Below, piece by piece: positions 54,980 through 63,440 of a stretch of 64,000 nucleotides of DNA. Numbering within the stretch: the stretch's first letter is position 1; each line of letters starts with the position of its first letter. The position numbers and the translations under genes are program-made. The notes under the pieces are model-generated. The model was not told the origin of the DNA, ran no database searches, and worked only from the letters and a program-made list of their open reading frames with translations. The DNA comes from Blattabacterium sp. (Nauphoeta cinerea) (lineage in GTDB: Bacteria; Bacteroidota; Bacteroidia; Flavobacteriales; Blattabacteriaceae). The DNA is taken from contig NC_022550.1 of NCBI RefSeq assembly GCF_000471965.1, positions 372,001 through 436,000 on the forward strand, in the 5' to 3' direction.

Positions 54980-56145
54980 TGAAAAAAAAAATATTATTCA
55001 TTGATAGGGATGGAACAATTATAAAAGAATCTCCTCCCACTTATCAAATTGATTCTATTGAAAAAATCAATTTTTATCCTAAAGTTATATATTTCTTATC
55101 AAAAATTGTACAAGAATTAAACTATGATTTAGTTATGGTATCTAATCAAGATGGTTTGGGGACTGATCAATTTCCTGATAATATTTTTTGGCCTATTCAT
55201 AATCATATATTAAACATTTTAAAAACTGAAGGAATTCATTTTATTTCTGTTCATATAGACAAAACTTTTCCAGAGGAAAAATCAAAAAATAGAAAACCTG
55301 GAATAGGAATGTTGACAAATTATTTAAAATCAAATTATTACAATATTTCCAAATCTTTTGTAATTGGAGATCGATTGACAGACGTTTTATTAGCTAAAAA
55401 TCTAGGATGTAAATCTATATGGATTAAAGAGGATCATTCCCATAAAAATTTGACAAAAGAAGAAAAAGATTATACTTCTAGTATAGATGAAAAAGATTTA
55501 AAAAGAATAATATCTTTAAAAACTGATAGTTGGGAAAAGATTTATGAATATTTATCATCAATTACAACAAAAAAACTCGTTCATCAACGAACGACATTAG
55601 AAACCAATATAAAAATTTCTATTTTCCTTTATGGAAAAGGAAGAAATCATATTCAAACAGGATTGGGTTTTTTTGATCATCTTCTACAACAAATAGCATT
55701 TCATAGCTCTATAGATTTAAATATTCAAGCGAAAGGAGATCTTTATGTAGACGATCATCATACTATAGAGGATATTGGAATTACTTTAGGAGAAAGTTTT
55801 TATCAATCTTTGGAAGATAAAAGAGGAATAGAACGTTATGGATTCTACACTCTTCCTATGGATGAAAGTTTATCTACAATTGCATTAGATATTGGAGGCA
55901 GAAGCCAATTGTTTTGGAAAGTCAAATTTTCTAGAGAAAAAATAGGTAAAATTTCTACTGAAATGTTTTTTCACTTTTTCAAATCTTTTTCTTTATCTGC
56001 CAAATGTAATTTGCATATTCATACTATAGGAAAAAATGATCATCATAAAATAGAATCTATTTTTAAATGTTTTGGAAGAGCTATTAAAATGGCAATCCAA
56101 AAAAATTCTTCTACTCAAATACCTAGTACGAAAGGTATTTTGTAA
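54979..56145 (+). CDS. hisB: Bifunctional histidinol-phosphatase / imidazoleglycerol-phosphate dehydratase
   Basis: The N-terminal HAD phosphatase domain (ILFIDRDGTI near residue 5, VSNQDGLGTD, GDRLTDVLLAKN) dephosphorylates histidinol phosphate. The C-terminal domain (from about 200) is the Mn-dependent dehydratase with GFFDHLLQQIAFHS, DDHHTIEDIGI and the second metal-site DHHKIESIFK. The fusion is also found in enteric bacteria and many Bacteroidota. The ATG at 54979 overlaps the hisC stop; a GTG one codon upstream is an alternative. Confidence 0.96.
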   Translation: MKKKILFIDRDGTIIKESPPTYQIDSIEKINFYPKVIYFLSKIVQELNYDLVMVSNQDGLGTDQFPDNIFWPIHNHILNILKTEGIHFISVHIDKTFPEEKSKNRKPGIGMLTNYLKSNYYNISKSFVIGDRLTDVLLAKNLGCKSIWIKEDHSHKNLTKEEKDYTSSIDEKDLKRIISLKTDSWEKIYEYLSSITTKKLVHQRTTLETNIKISIFLYGKGRNHIQTGLGFFDHLLQQIAFHSSIDLNIQAKGDLYVDDHHTIEDIGITLGESFYQSLEDKRGIERYGFYTLPMDESLSTIALDIGGRSQLFWKVKFSREKIGKISTEMFFHFFKSFSLSAKCNLHIHTIGKNDHHKIESIFKCFGRAIKMAIQKNSSTQIPSTKGIL

Positions 56146-56160
56146 AAATTTTAATATATT

Positions 56161-56751
56161 ATGAAAACGATTATTATAAAATATCCTGCCGGAAATGTAC
56201 AATCAATTCTTTTTTCTTTAGAAAGAATAGGAGTACAAGCTACGGTTACAGATTCCAAAGAGTTGATTCAAAATGCAAAAAAAATTATTTTGCCTGGTGT
56301 TGGGGAAGCTAACTGTGCCATGCAATATTTAAAAGAAAAAAAACTGGATTTACTTTTATCAAAATTAAAACAACCTATATTAGGAATATGTTTGGGGATG
56401 CAATTACTTTGTAAGTCCTCAGAAGAAAGTAATACTACATGTATAGGAATTTTTGATTTATTGGTAAAAAAATTTCAACCTAATAATAAAAATGATAAAG
56501 TCCCTCAAGTAGGTTGGAATACAATTCATAAATTAAAAGGATCTCTATTTGAAAATATTCCAGATGGAAGTTATCAATATTTTGTTCACAGTTATTATGT
56601 TCCTTTAGGAAAGGATACAACAGCAAAAACAGAGTATATAATCACTTACAGTGCTGCATTACAAAAAAATAATTTTTATGCTGTACAGTTCCATCCAGAA
56701 AAATCTTCTTATGTAGGACATAAAATATTAGAAAATTTTATTCGATTATAA
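56161..56751 (+). CDS. hisH: Imidazole glycerol phosphate synthase, glutaminase subunit
   Basis: HisH supplies ammonia to HisF. The 196-residue class-I amidotransferase shows the nucleophile Cys in LGICLGMQLLC (near residue 79), LPGVGEAN, VGWNTI, YFVHSYY and the His/Glu pair in AVQFHPEKS. Complete; hisA follows 10 bases later. Confidence 0.96.
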   Translation: MKTIIIKYPAGNVQSILFSLERIGVQATVTDSKELIQNAKKIILPGVGEANCAMQYLKEKKLDLLLSKLKQPILGICLGMQLLCKSSEESNTTCIGIFDLLVKKFQPNNKNDKVPQVGWNTIHKLKGSLFENIPDGSYQYFVHSYYVPLGKDTTAKTEYIITYSAALQKNNFYAVQFHPEKSSYVGHKILENFIRL

Positions 56752-56761
56752 ATTTATTACA

Positions 56762-57489
56762 ATGGATATTATAGTAGCTATAGATTTAATTGATGGGAAA
56801 TGTGTTCGATTAATACAAGGGGATTTTAAAAGAAAAAAATTTACAATAAAGATCCATTATCTGTCGCTTTATTACTAGAAAATCATGGAATATCTAGGTT
56901 GCATCTAGTAGATTTAGATGGAGCAAAAAAAGGAAAAGTAGTTCATTGGAAAATATTAGAAAAAATAGCAAAATATACACATCTAACTATAGATTTTGGA
57001 GGGGGGATTCATTCTGATGAAGATATACGTACAGTGTTTGAATGCGGAGGACATATAGCTACTGTTGGAAGTGTTGCTGTTCAAAAACCTTTTATTTTAA
57101 AAAAATGGATTGATACTTATGGAGGAGATAAAATATTGTTAGGAGTAGACGTCAAAAATAATAAAATAGCAACCAATGGATGGACTAAATTTAGTGATTT
57201 ACCATTTTTAGATTTTTTACAAGAAAAAAGTAATCATGGAGTGAAGAAAATTTTTTGTACAGATATTTCTAAAGATGGAATCTTATCAGGTCCTTCTTTT
57301 CTTTTATATAAAAAAATTATTGAAAAATTTCCAAATATTGAATTCATAGCAAGTGGAGGAATCAGTAATATAAGTGATGTATATCAATTATTTGATTTGG
57401 GTTGTAGTGGAGTTATTGTTGGAAAAGCTATATATGAAAAAAAAATATCATTATATGATCTTAAAAATTGGAAAAAAAATGAATCATAA
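56762..57489 (+). CDS. hisA: HisA isomerase, frame interrupted at an A7 tract
   Basis: HisA isomerises ProFAR to PRFAR on the histidine pathway. From the ATG at 56762 the frame reads VAIDLIDGKCVRLIQGDFKRKK, the family N-terminus with the catalytic Asp, and is then lost at A7 (56833-56839). One extra A gives KKIYNKDPLSVALLLE and joins the rest: LHLVDLDGAKKG, DFGGGIHSDED, TDISKDGIL and ASGGISN. The downstream open frame (from 56899) lacks the catalytic Asp of strand 1, so it could not be active alone. All other his genes are intact. Confidence 0.9.
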
Positions 57490-57502
57490 CAATTAATTAA
57501 AT

Positions 57503-58264
57503 ATGTTGGCTAAACGTATTATCCCTTGTTTGGATATAAAAAATGGAAGAACAGTAAAAGGAGTAAATTTTAGATATTTAAAAGATGCTGGAGATCCAAT
57601 AAAACTGGCTTGTTGGTATACAAAACAAGGAGCAGATGAATTAATATTTTTGGACATCACTGCGACAAATGAAAAACGTAAGACACTAATCAGTTTAGTA
57701 AAAGATATTTCTCGTCATATTAATATTCCTTTTACGGTTGGTGGAGGAATTAAAGAAGAAAAAGATGTTGAACTTTTGTTAAATGCAGGGGCAGATAAGA
57801 TATCTATCAACACTGCTGCTTTTAAAAATCCGAATCTTTTAGAAAGTTTTTCTAAAAGATTCGGAAGTCAATGCATTGTTTTAGCTATTGACACTAAATA
57901 TGAAGAAAATAAATGGTGGGTGTATTTAAATGGAGGAAGAATTTCTACTCAGACTAAAACTTTAGATTGGGTTAAGGAAGGAACTAGTAGAGGAGCAGGA
58001 GAGATATTACTGACTTCAATGAATCATGATGGAACAAAAAATGGATTCGCAGTAGATATTACTAGAAAAATATCCGAAAATATTTCTACGCCTATAATTG
58101 CTTCAGGTGGCGCTGGAAAATTAGATGATTTTTATAAAATCTTTGAAGAAGGAAAAGCTGATGCAGCTTTAGCCGCCAGTATATTCCATTATCAAGAAAT
58201 AGAAATCCCTAATTTAAAATGTTATTTAAATCAACTTCATATACCTGTAAGAACTAAAATATAA
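57503..58264 (+). CDS. hisF: Imidazole glycerol phosphate synthase, cyclase subunit
   Basis: HisF uses ammonia from HisH and PRFAR to make IGP and AICAR. The 253-residue TIM barrel starts [20 protein letters not shown] (catalytic Asp) and has [38 protein letters not shown] (second catalytic Asp) and [12 protein letters not shown]. Complete; 12 bases separate it from hisI. Confidence 0.97.
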   Translation: MLAKRIIPCLDIKNGRTVKGVNFRYLKDAGDPIKLACWYTKQGADELIFLDITATNEKRKTLISLVKDISRHINIPFTVGGGIKEEKDVELLLNAGADKISINTAAFKNPNLLESFSKRFGSQCIVLAIDTKYEENKWWVYLNGGRISTQTKTLDWVKEGTSRGAGEILLTSMNHDGTKNGFAVDITRKISENISTPIIASGGAGKLDDFYKIFEEGKADAALAASIFHYQEIEIPNLKCYLNQLHIPVRTKI

Positions 58265-58276
58265 ACAAACATACAT

Positions 58277-58870
58277 ATGCATATGATAAATTTTAAAAAA
58301 GAATTGATTCCTGCAATTATTCAAGATTCGAAAACAGATAAGGTGTTAATGTTAGGTTATATGAATCAAGAAGCCTATCAAAAAAGTATTGATGAAAAAA
58401 AAGTGACTTTTTACAGCAGATCAAAAAAAAGATTATGGACAAAAGGAGAAATCAGTAAAAATTATCTTCTTATTAAAGAGATATTAATAGATTGTGACCA
58501 AGATACATTATTAATCAAAGCAACCCCAACAGGCCCTATTTGTCATAAAGGAACAGATACATGTTGGAAAGAAATAAATAAAAATAGTAATTTTTTATTT
58601 TATTTAGAAAATATAATATCGGATAGAATTAAAAAAAAACAAGAAAATTCTTATATATATCAATTATCAAAAAAAGGAATCAATAGAATATCTCAAAAAT
58701 TAGGAGAAGAAACAGTGGAACTTATTATAGAATCTAAAGACAATAATACAAATTTATTTTTAAATGAATCTGCTGATTTACTTTTTCATTATCTTATTCT
58801 TTTAAATAAAAAAGGATTGAAAATACAAGATGTTATTAATATTTTGAAAAATAGGCATTCAAAATCCTAA
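58277..58870 (+). CDS. hisIE: Bifunctional phosphoribosyl-AMP cyclohydrolase / phosphoribosyl-ATP pyrophosphatase
   Basis: The N-terminal HisI domain (about 1-105) has VLMLGYMNQEAYQKS, the SRSKKRLWTKGE block, DCDQD-like IDCDQDTLLI and the zinc Cys of CHKGTDTCW. The C-terminal HisE domain (from about 110) is a MazG-like pyrophosphatase with KLGEETVELIIES. The fusion ends the his operon. Either ATG 58277 or 58283 may be used. Five bases separate its stop from convergent queE. Confidence 0.96.
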   Translation: MHMINFKKELIPAIIQDSKTDKVLMLGYMNQEAYQKSIDEKKVTFYSRSKKRLWTKGEISKNYLLIKEILIDCDQDTLLIKATPTGPICHKGTDTCWKEINKNSNFLFYLENIISDRIKKKQENSYIYQLSKKGINRISQKLGEETVELIIESKDNNTNLFLNESADLLFHYLILLNKKGLKIQDVINILKNRHSKS

Positions 58871-58874
58871 TTAT

Positions 58875-59489
58875 CTAAGGAACATTTAATATTTTATGCA
58901 TTTGAAAGGATATCCTCCATTTAGGATTTTCTTTAACATAAGAAATTATTTTTGGAAGAACGTTAAAAATATTATTCCACTCTGGCTGTAAAAACAAGAA
59001 ACAATTTGTGACAGTCTGAACATAATAGGCTTGTTCTTCTGCAAAGAGAAAGTCATCTTCATCTGAAATAATAATTTTTAATTCGTTGATTTTTTTGTAA
59101 TTTTCTTGTAGAGGGAGTTTTATTTTTTTTGGAGAAATTGTAACCCAATCTACATATTTTTCTTTAATAGGATAAGAACCTGAAGTTTCAATATGAATAC
59201 GATGTCCTTTTTTTTTAAGTTTTTTAATTAAAGGATGTAAATTCCACATAGTAGGTTCTCCTCCAGTAATTACAATAGTTTTTATATGATGATGATTAAT
59301 ATTGTTTATAATTTGATCAATTGTAACAAAGTCTTCTTTTTTTATATTCCAACTTTCTTTAGTATCGCACCAACTACATCTTATATTACATCCTTCGAAA
59401 CGAATAAAATATGCAGCTGTTCCATAATGATATCCTTCTCCTTGAATAGAATAAAAAAATTCTTTTATCGGATAACTAATTTCTCTCAT
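58875..59489 (-). CDS. queE: 7-carboxy-7-deazaguanine synthase
   Basis: QueE is a radical-SAM enzyme that makes the deazaguanine precursor of queuosine. The 204-residue protein has FYSIQGEGYH at the start, the cluster-binding CNIRCSWC (CxxxCxxC, about 34-41) and VITGGEPTMW. Its retention with tgt in the same window suggests that the queuosine pathway is still used; queC, queD and queF are not seen here. The start overlaps folD by 14 bases. Confidence 0.92.
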   Translation of the reverse strand: MREISYPIKEFFYSIQGEGYHYGTAAYFIRFEGCNIRCSWCDTKESWNIKKEDFVTIDQIINNINHHHIKTIVITGGEPTMWNLHPLIKKLKKKGHRIHIETSGSYPIKEKYVDWVTISPKKIKLPLQENYKKINELKIIISDEDDFLFAEEQAYYVQTVTNCFLFLQPEWNNIFNVLPKIISYVKENPKWRISFQMHKILNVP

Positions 59490-60351
59490 TTCTATTGTTT
59501 AATGCTGCCATCAAAGTATTTTTGAGCAACATAACACGAGTCATAGGACCTATCCCTCCTGGAACAGGAGTCAAATAAGATGCTCTTCCATAAACACTAT
59601 AGAAATCAACATCTCCTAATATTTTTTTTTCATGATTATGTATTCCTACATCTATAACAACAGCTCCTTTTTTAATCATTTCTCCTTTAAGAAATTTTGG
59701 TATCCCTACAGCTACTATGATAATGTCGGCTTGTTTAGTGTAATATTCTATATTTTTAGTTTTACTATGAGTAATTGTAACCGTACTATTTCCAAAATAA
59801 TTTTTTCTGCTCATCAATATGCTAATTGGTCTACCCACTATCCTGCTTCTCCCTATTATTACAGTATGTTTTCCATATATTTTAATTTTATATCTTTCTA
59901 AAATAGTTAAAATTCCTAACGCAGTAGCAGGAAAAAAAGCTTTCATATCTAAAGCCATTTTTCCAAAATTTTCAGGATGAAATCCATCTACATCTTTTTT
60001 TGGATCAATAGATAAAATGATTTTATCTTGATTTATGTGTTTTTCTAGAGGTAATTGTACAATAAAACCATCTATATATGGATTTTGGTTCATTTTTTTT
60101 ATTTCTTCTAACAATTTATCTTCTAAAGTATTTATAGGTAAATGTCTTAAAGAATACTGAATTCCAATGTTTTTACATTCTTTAATTTTGTTGTTAACAT
60201 ATGTTATACTAGAACTGTTATTTCCTGTTAAAATAATACCAAGATGAGGCATTCGCTTGTTTTCATTTGATATTTTTTCTTTTATAATCTTGGAAATTTC
60301 ATTTTTTATTTCTTTGGCTAACAAATTTCCATTCAATAATTGAGTCGTCAT
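59476..60351 (-). CDS. folD: Methylenetetrahydrofolate dehydrogenase / cyclohydrolase
   Basis: FolD interconverts 5,10-methylene- and 10-formyl-tetrahydrofolate using NADP. The 291-residue protein shows the catalytic region SITYVNNKIK (YxxxK), DGFIVQLPLEKHI, KDVDGFHPEN, the nucleotide-site block VIIGRSRIVGRPIS and TPVPGGIGPMTRVML. Complete. It overlaps rsmA by 4 bases and queE by 14; metF later in the window uses the same cofactor pool. Confidence 0.96.
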   Translation of the reverse strand: MTTQLLNGNLLAKEIKNEISKIIKEKISNENKRMPHLGIILTGNNSSSITYVNNKIKECKNIGIQYSLRHLPINTLEDKLLEEIKKMNQNPYIDGFIVQLPLEKHINQDKIILSIDPKKDVDGFHPENFGKMALDMKAFFPATALGILTILERYKIKIYGKHTVIIGRSRIVGRPISILMSRKNYFGNSTVTITHSKTKNIEYYTKQADIIIVAVGIPKFLKGEMIKKGAVVIDVGIHNHEKKILGDVDFYSVYGRASYLTPVPGGIGPMTRVMLLKNTLMAALNNRNERN

Positions 60352-61127
60352 TTCCTAATTTCTATTTCTTTTGTTAATTGAATAAACTCTTTCACAGATA
60401 ATTCTTCTGCTCTTTTATTTAAAAATGGTATTTTATGAAAATTTGGAACATATTTGAATAATTGTAAAGAATTTTTTAATTTCTTTCTTCTTTGATTAAA
60501 AGCTGTTTTAACACATTTAAATAACATATTTTGATTGCAATAAATAGTTTCATTTTTTCTTTTTAAAGATATTACTGCAGATTCCACATTAGGAACAGGA
60601 AAAAATACCTTTTTTTTTACAGTAAAAAGGTATTTTGCATCATAAAACGTTTGAATTAATACTGATAAAATTCCATAAGTTTTTTTTCCTTTGTGAGATG
60701 TTATTCGTTTTGCCACTTCTTTTTGAAACATTCCAATACATTCTGGAATATATTGATTATATTTTAATATATGAAATAATATTTTAGAAGAAATTTTATA
60801 AGGGAAATTTCCAATAATTGCGAAATTATGTAATTTTATTTCTTCTGGATTCCATTTCAAAAAATCATTATGAATGATTTGGTTATTAGAAATCGAAAAA
60901 TTTTTTTTTAAAAAAGAAATTAATTGTTTATCAATTTCTATAAAAAAAAGATGTCGATATGGATTAATCAATAGATATTGAGTTAAAATCCCTAATCCAG
61001 GGCCTACCTCTACTACTGTATTGTAATTTTTAAAAGAAAGATGATTTACAATTTTTTTTGCTATATTTTGATCTTTTAAAAAATATTGATCGAATTTTTT
61101 TTTAAAAAAAAGTTTATGCATTTGCAT
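60348..61127 (-). CDS. rsmA: 16S rRNA dimethyladenosine transferase (KsgA)
   Basis: RsmA dimethylates two adjacent adenosines in 16S rRNA helix 45. The 259-residue protein has SAM motif VEVGPGLGILTQYLL (near residue 39), FIEIDKQL, the NPPY-like catalytic motif as NFPY (IGNFPYKIS), and a C-terminal helical domain with FNQRRKKLKNSL. The first ATG (61127) and the next (61121) are both possible starts and lie inside a palindromic motif shared with the rsmH/tgt region. Confidence 0.94.
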   Translation of the reverse strand: MQMHKLFFKKKFDQYFLKDQNIAKKIVNHLSFKNYNTVVEVGPGLGILTQYLLINPYRHLFFIEIDKQLISFLKKNFSISNNQIIHNDFLKWNPEEIKLHNFAIIGNFPYKISSKILFHILKYNQYIPECIGMFQKEVAKRITSHKGKKTYGILSVLIQTFYDAKYLFTVKKKVFFPVPNVESAVISLKRKNETIYCNQNMLFKCVKTAFNQRRKKLKNSLQLFKYVPNFHKIPFLNKRAEELSVKEFIQLTKEIEIRK

Positions 61128-61136
61128 TGTGCAAAT
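61120..61136. promoter_or_regulatory. Perfect palindrome at the rsmA/serS divergent region
   Basis: ATTTGCA-TTG-TGCAAAT is a perfect 7-3-7 inverted repeat that covers the rsmA start codon. It shares the 12-mer TTGCATTGTGCA with the rsmH/tgt divergent region. It could be a regulatory site; role unknown. Confidence 0.35.
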
Positions 61137-61170
61137 ATATAAACATTATATTATTTATATAATATGTAAT

Positions 61171-62439
61171 ATGCTGAAAACCTCTTTTATACGAAAAAAC
61201 AAAGAAAAAGTTTTATTGGGATTAGAAAAACGTAATTTTAAAAAATTACATTTAATAAATGAAATATTAATTTTGGATGAAAAAAAAAAAATCACTCAAA
61301 ATGTTATAAATAAAATATTAGAAAAAGAAAATTTCATTTCAAGAAAAATAGGTAAAATTTTAAGTTTCAATAACAATAACGATTATCAAATAAAGTCTTT
61401 AAAAGAGAAATCTTCTTTTCTGAAAAAAGAAAGAAAAAATATTGATATTAAACTAAAAAAAATTTGCAAAATTTTAGAAAACAAATTGAATCAAATTCCT
61501 AACATCCCTGATGAAAAAGTAAAAAAAGATTTCAAAAAAAATGATATCCTTTTTCAGGAAGGAGAAACTTGTTCTTCTATTATGAACCCCGTCCCTCATT
61601 GGGAATTATCCAAAAAATTTAGTTTGATTGATCCTAATTTAGGAACAAAAATATGTGGTTCTGGTTTTACAGTTTATATGGGGAAAGGAGCTAAATTGCA
61701 AAGGAGTTTAATTCAATATTTTTTAGATAAAAATATACAAGCTTCGTATAAAGAATATAGTTTACCTTATCTTATTAATGAAAAATCTGGATTTTCTACT
61801 GGCCAAATTCCGGATAAAGAGAATCAAATGTACTTTATAGAAAAAGATAATTTTTATTTAATTCCCACTGGAGAAATTCCTATTATGAATTGTTATAGAG
61901 ATACAATACTTACAGACTCAGATCTTCCTATTAAAGCCACTACTTACACTTCTTGTTTTAGAAGAGAAGCTGGTTCATATGGTTCAAAAGTTAGAGGTTT
62001 AAATAGGTTACATCAATTTGAAAAAGTGGAAATTATTCAAATAACTACCCCAGATTCTTCATCTTATTTTTTAGAAGAAATGATTTCACACGTAAAAAAT
62101 ATTTTAAGATCTTTAAACTTACCTTTTCGTTTGATTCGTTTAAGTGCTACAGATCTTGGATTTTCTTCTGCTATAACTTATGATTTTGAAGTTTATTCTA
62201 TGGCACAAAAAAAATGGCTAGAAGTAAGTTCAATATCTAATTGTACTGATTTTCAATCTAATAGATTACATCTCAAATATAAGACTATTACAGGGAATAT
62301 AAAATTCTGTCATACTCTTAATGGGAGTGCCTTAGCTTTGCCCAGAATTATGGCTGCTTTACTAGAAAATAATCAAACTAAAAATAAAATTAATATCCCT
62401 AAGGTTTTGATTCCTTATACAGAATTTGATCATATTTAA
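61171..62439 (+). CDS. serS: Seryl-tRNA synthetase
   Basis: SerS charges tRNA-Ser. I choose the ATG at 61171 (MLKTSFIRKNKE), the usual N-terminus; the longer frame start at 61129 would overlap the divergent region. The N-terminal coiled-coil arm spans about 25-100. Class-II motifs follow: motif 2 TSCFRREAGSYGSKVRGL with HQFEKVEI, and motif 3 NGSALALPRIMAALLEN near the C-terminus. Length 422 residues, normal. Confidence 0.96.
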   Translation: MLKTSFIRKNKEKVLLGLEKRNFKKLHLINEILILDEKKKITQNVINKILEKENFISRKIGKILSFNNNNDYQIKSLKEKSSFLKKERKNIDIKLKKICKILENKLNQIPNIPDEKVKKDFKKNDILFQEGETCSSIMNPVPHWELSKKFSLIDPNLGTKICGSGFTVYMGKGAKLQRSLIQYFLDKNIQASYKEYSLPYLINEKSGFSTGQIPDKENQMYFIEKDNFYLIPTGEIPIMNCYRDTILTDSDLPIKATTYTSCFRREAGSYGSKVRGLNRLHQFEKVEIIQITTPDSSSYFLEEMISHVKNILRSLNLPFRLIRLSATDLGFSSAITYDFEVYSMAQKKWLEVSSISNCTDFQSNRLHLKYKTITGNIKFCHTLNGSALALPRIMAALLENNQTKNKINIPKVLIPYTEFDHI

Positions 62440-62455
62440 GTAAAAATTTTATGTT

Positions 62456-63418
62456 ATGAAAGTGACGGAGCACATAGCTAGAGCAAAAAAAAGTTTATTT
62501 TCTTTTGAAATCTTACCCCCTTTAAGAGGACGTGATATAAAAGATATTTTTTCTACCTTAGATCCATTAATGGAATTTTGTCCTCCCTTTATTGATGTGA
62601 CTTATCATCGTGAAGAATTTATCTATGTAGAAAAAGATAATGGACTTTTACAAAGAAGAAAAATTTCAAGACGGCCAGGAACAGTAGGGATCTGTGCTGC
62701 TATTATGAATAAATATGGAATTGATGCAGTTCCTCATCTAATTTGTGGAGGGTTTAGCAAACAAATGACTGAAAATGCTTTAATAGATCTAAATTTTTTA
62801 GGAATCGATAATGTTTTAGTTCTAAGAGGGGATCCATTAAAATCAGAAAAAAATTTTATTGCACAAAAAGATGGACACAAACATGCAATAGAATTAGTGA
62901 AACAAGTTCAAAATTTGAATATAGGAAAATATATTGATAAAACTTTTGTAGAAGAAAAAAAATCTACATCATTTGATTTCTGTATTGGAATCGCAGGATA
63001 CCCAGAAAAACATTTAGAAGCTCCAAATATAGAAAGTGATTTATTTTTTCTGAAAAAAAAAGTAGAAGCAGGAGCTGACTATATTGTGACTCAAATGTTT
63101 TTTGATAATAAAAAATTTTTTTCTTTTGTGGAAAGATGTAGATTAGAGGGAATTTCTGTCCCAATCATTCCTGGTATTAAACCTATTTCTTCTAAAAAAC
63201 AATTAAACGGTCTTCCATCTCGTTTCTATTTAAATATACCTAATGAATTAGTAAAAGAAATAGAAAAAGAAAAAGATAAAAAAAATATATCTCATATTGG
63301 AATTGAATGGGCGATTCATCAATCTCAAGAATTAAAAAATTCTGGGGTAGAAGTCATTCATTATTATACCATGGATAAACCAGAAAATATTTACAAAATT
63401 GTTCAAGCTATTTATTGA
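62456..63418 (+). CDS. metF: 5,10-methylenetetrahydrofolate reductase
   Basis: MetF reduces methylene-THF to 5-methyl-THF for methionine synthesis, using FAD. The 320-residue TIM barrel shows SFEILPPLRG (catalytic Glu, near residue 18), DVTYH, VLRGDPL (FAD region), GIAGYPEKH, and DYIVTQMFFDN with IIPGIKPI. Complete. It ends 22 bases from the convergent pdhB; no clear terminator is seen between them. Confidence 0.95.
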   Translation: MKVTEHIARAKKSLFSFEILPPLRGRDIKDIFSTLDPLMEFCPPFIDVTYHREEFIYVEKDNGLLQRRKISRRPGTVGICAAIMNKYGIDAVPHLICGGFSKQMTENALIDLNFLGIDNVLVLRGDPLKSEKNFIAQKDGHKHAIELVKQVQNLNIGKYIDKTFVEEKKSTSFDFCIGIAGYPEKHLEAPNIESDLFFLKKKVEAGADYIVTQMFFDNKKFFSFVERCRLEGISVPIIPGIKPISSKKQLNGLPSRFYLNIPNELVKEIEKEKDKKNISHIGIEWAIHQSQELKNSGVEVIHYYTMDKPENIYKIVQAIY

Positions 63419-63440
63419 TATTATCTTTATACATTATATA

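Noticed and set aside
63419-63440. Terminator between metF and pdhB
   Set aside because: Only AT palindromes (around 63441-63452) without a stable stem and T-tail.
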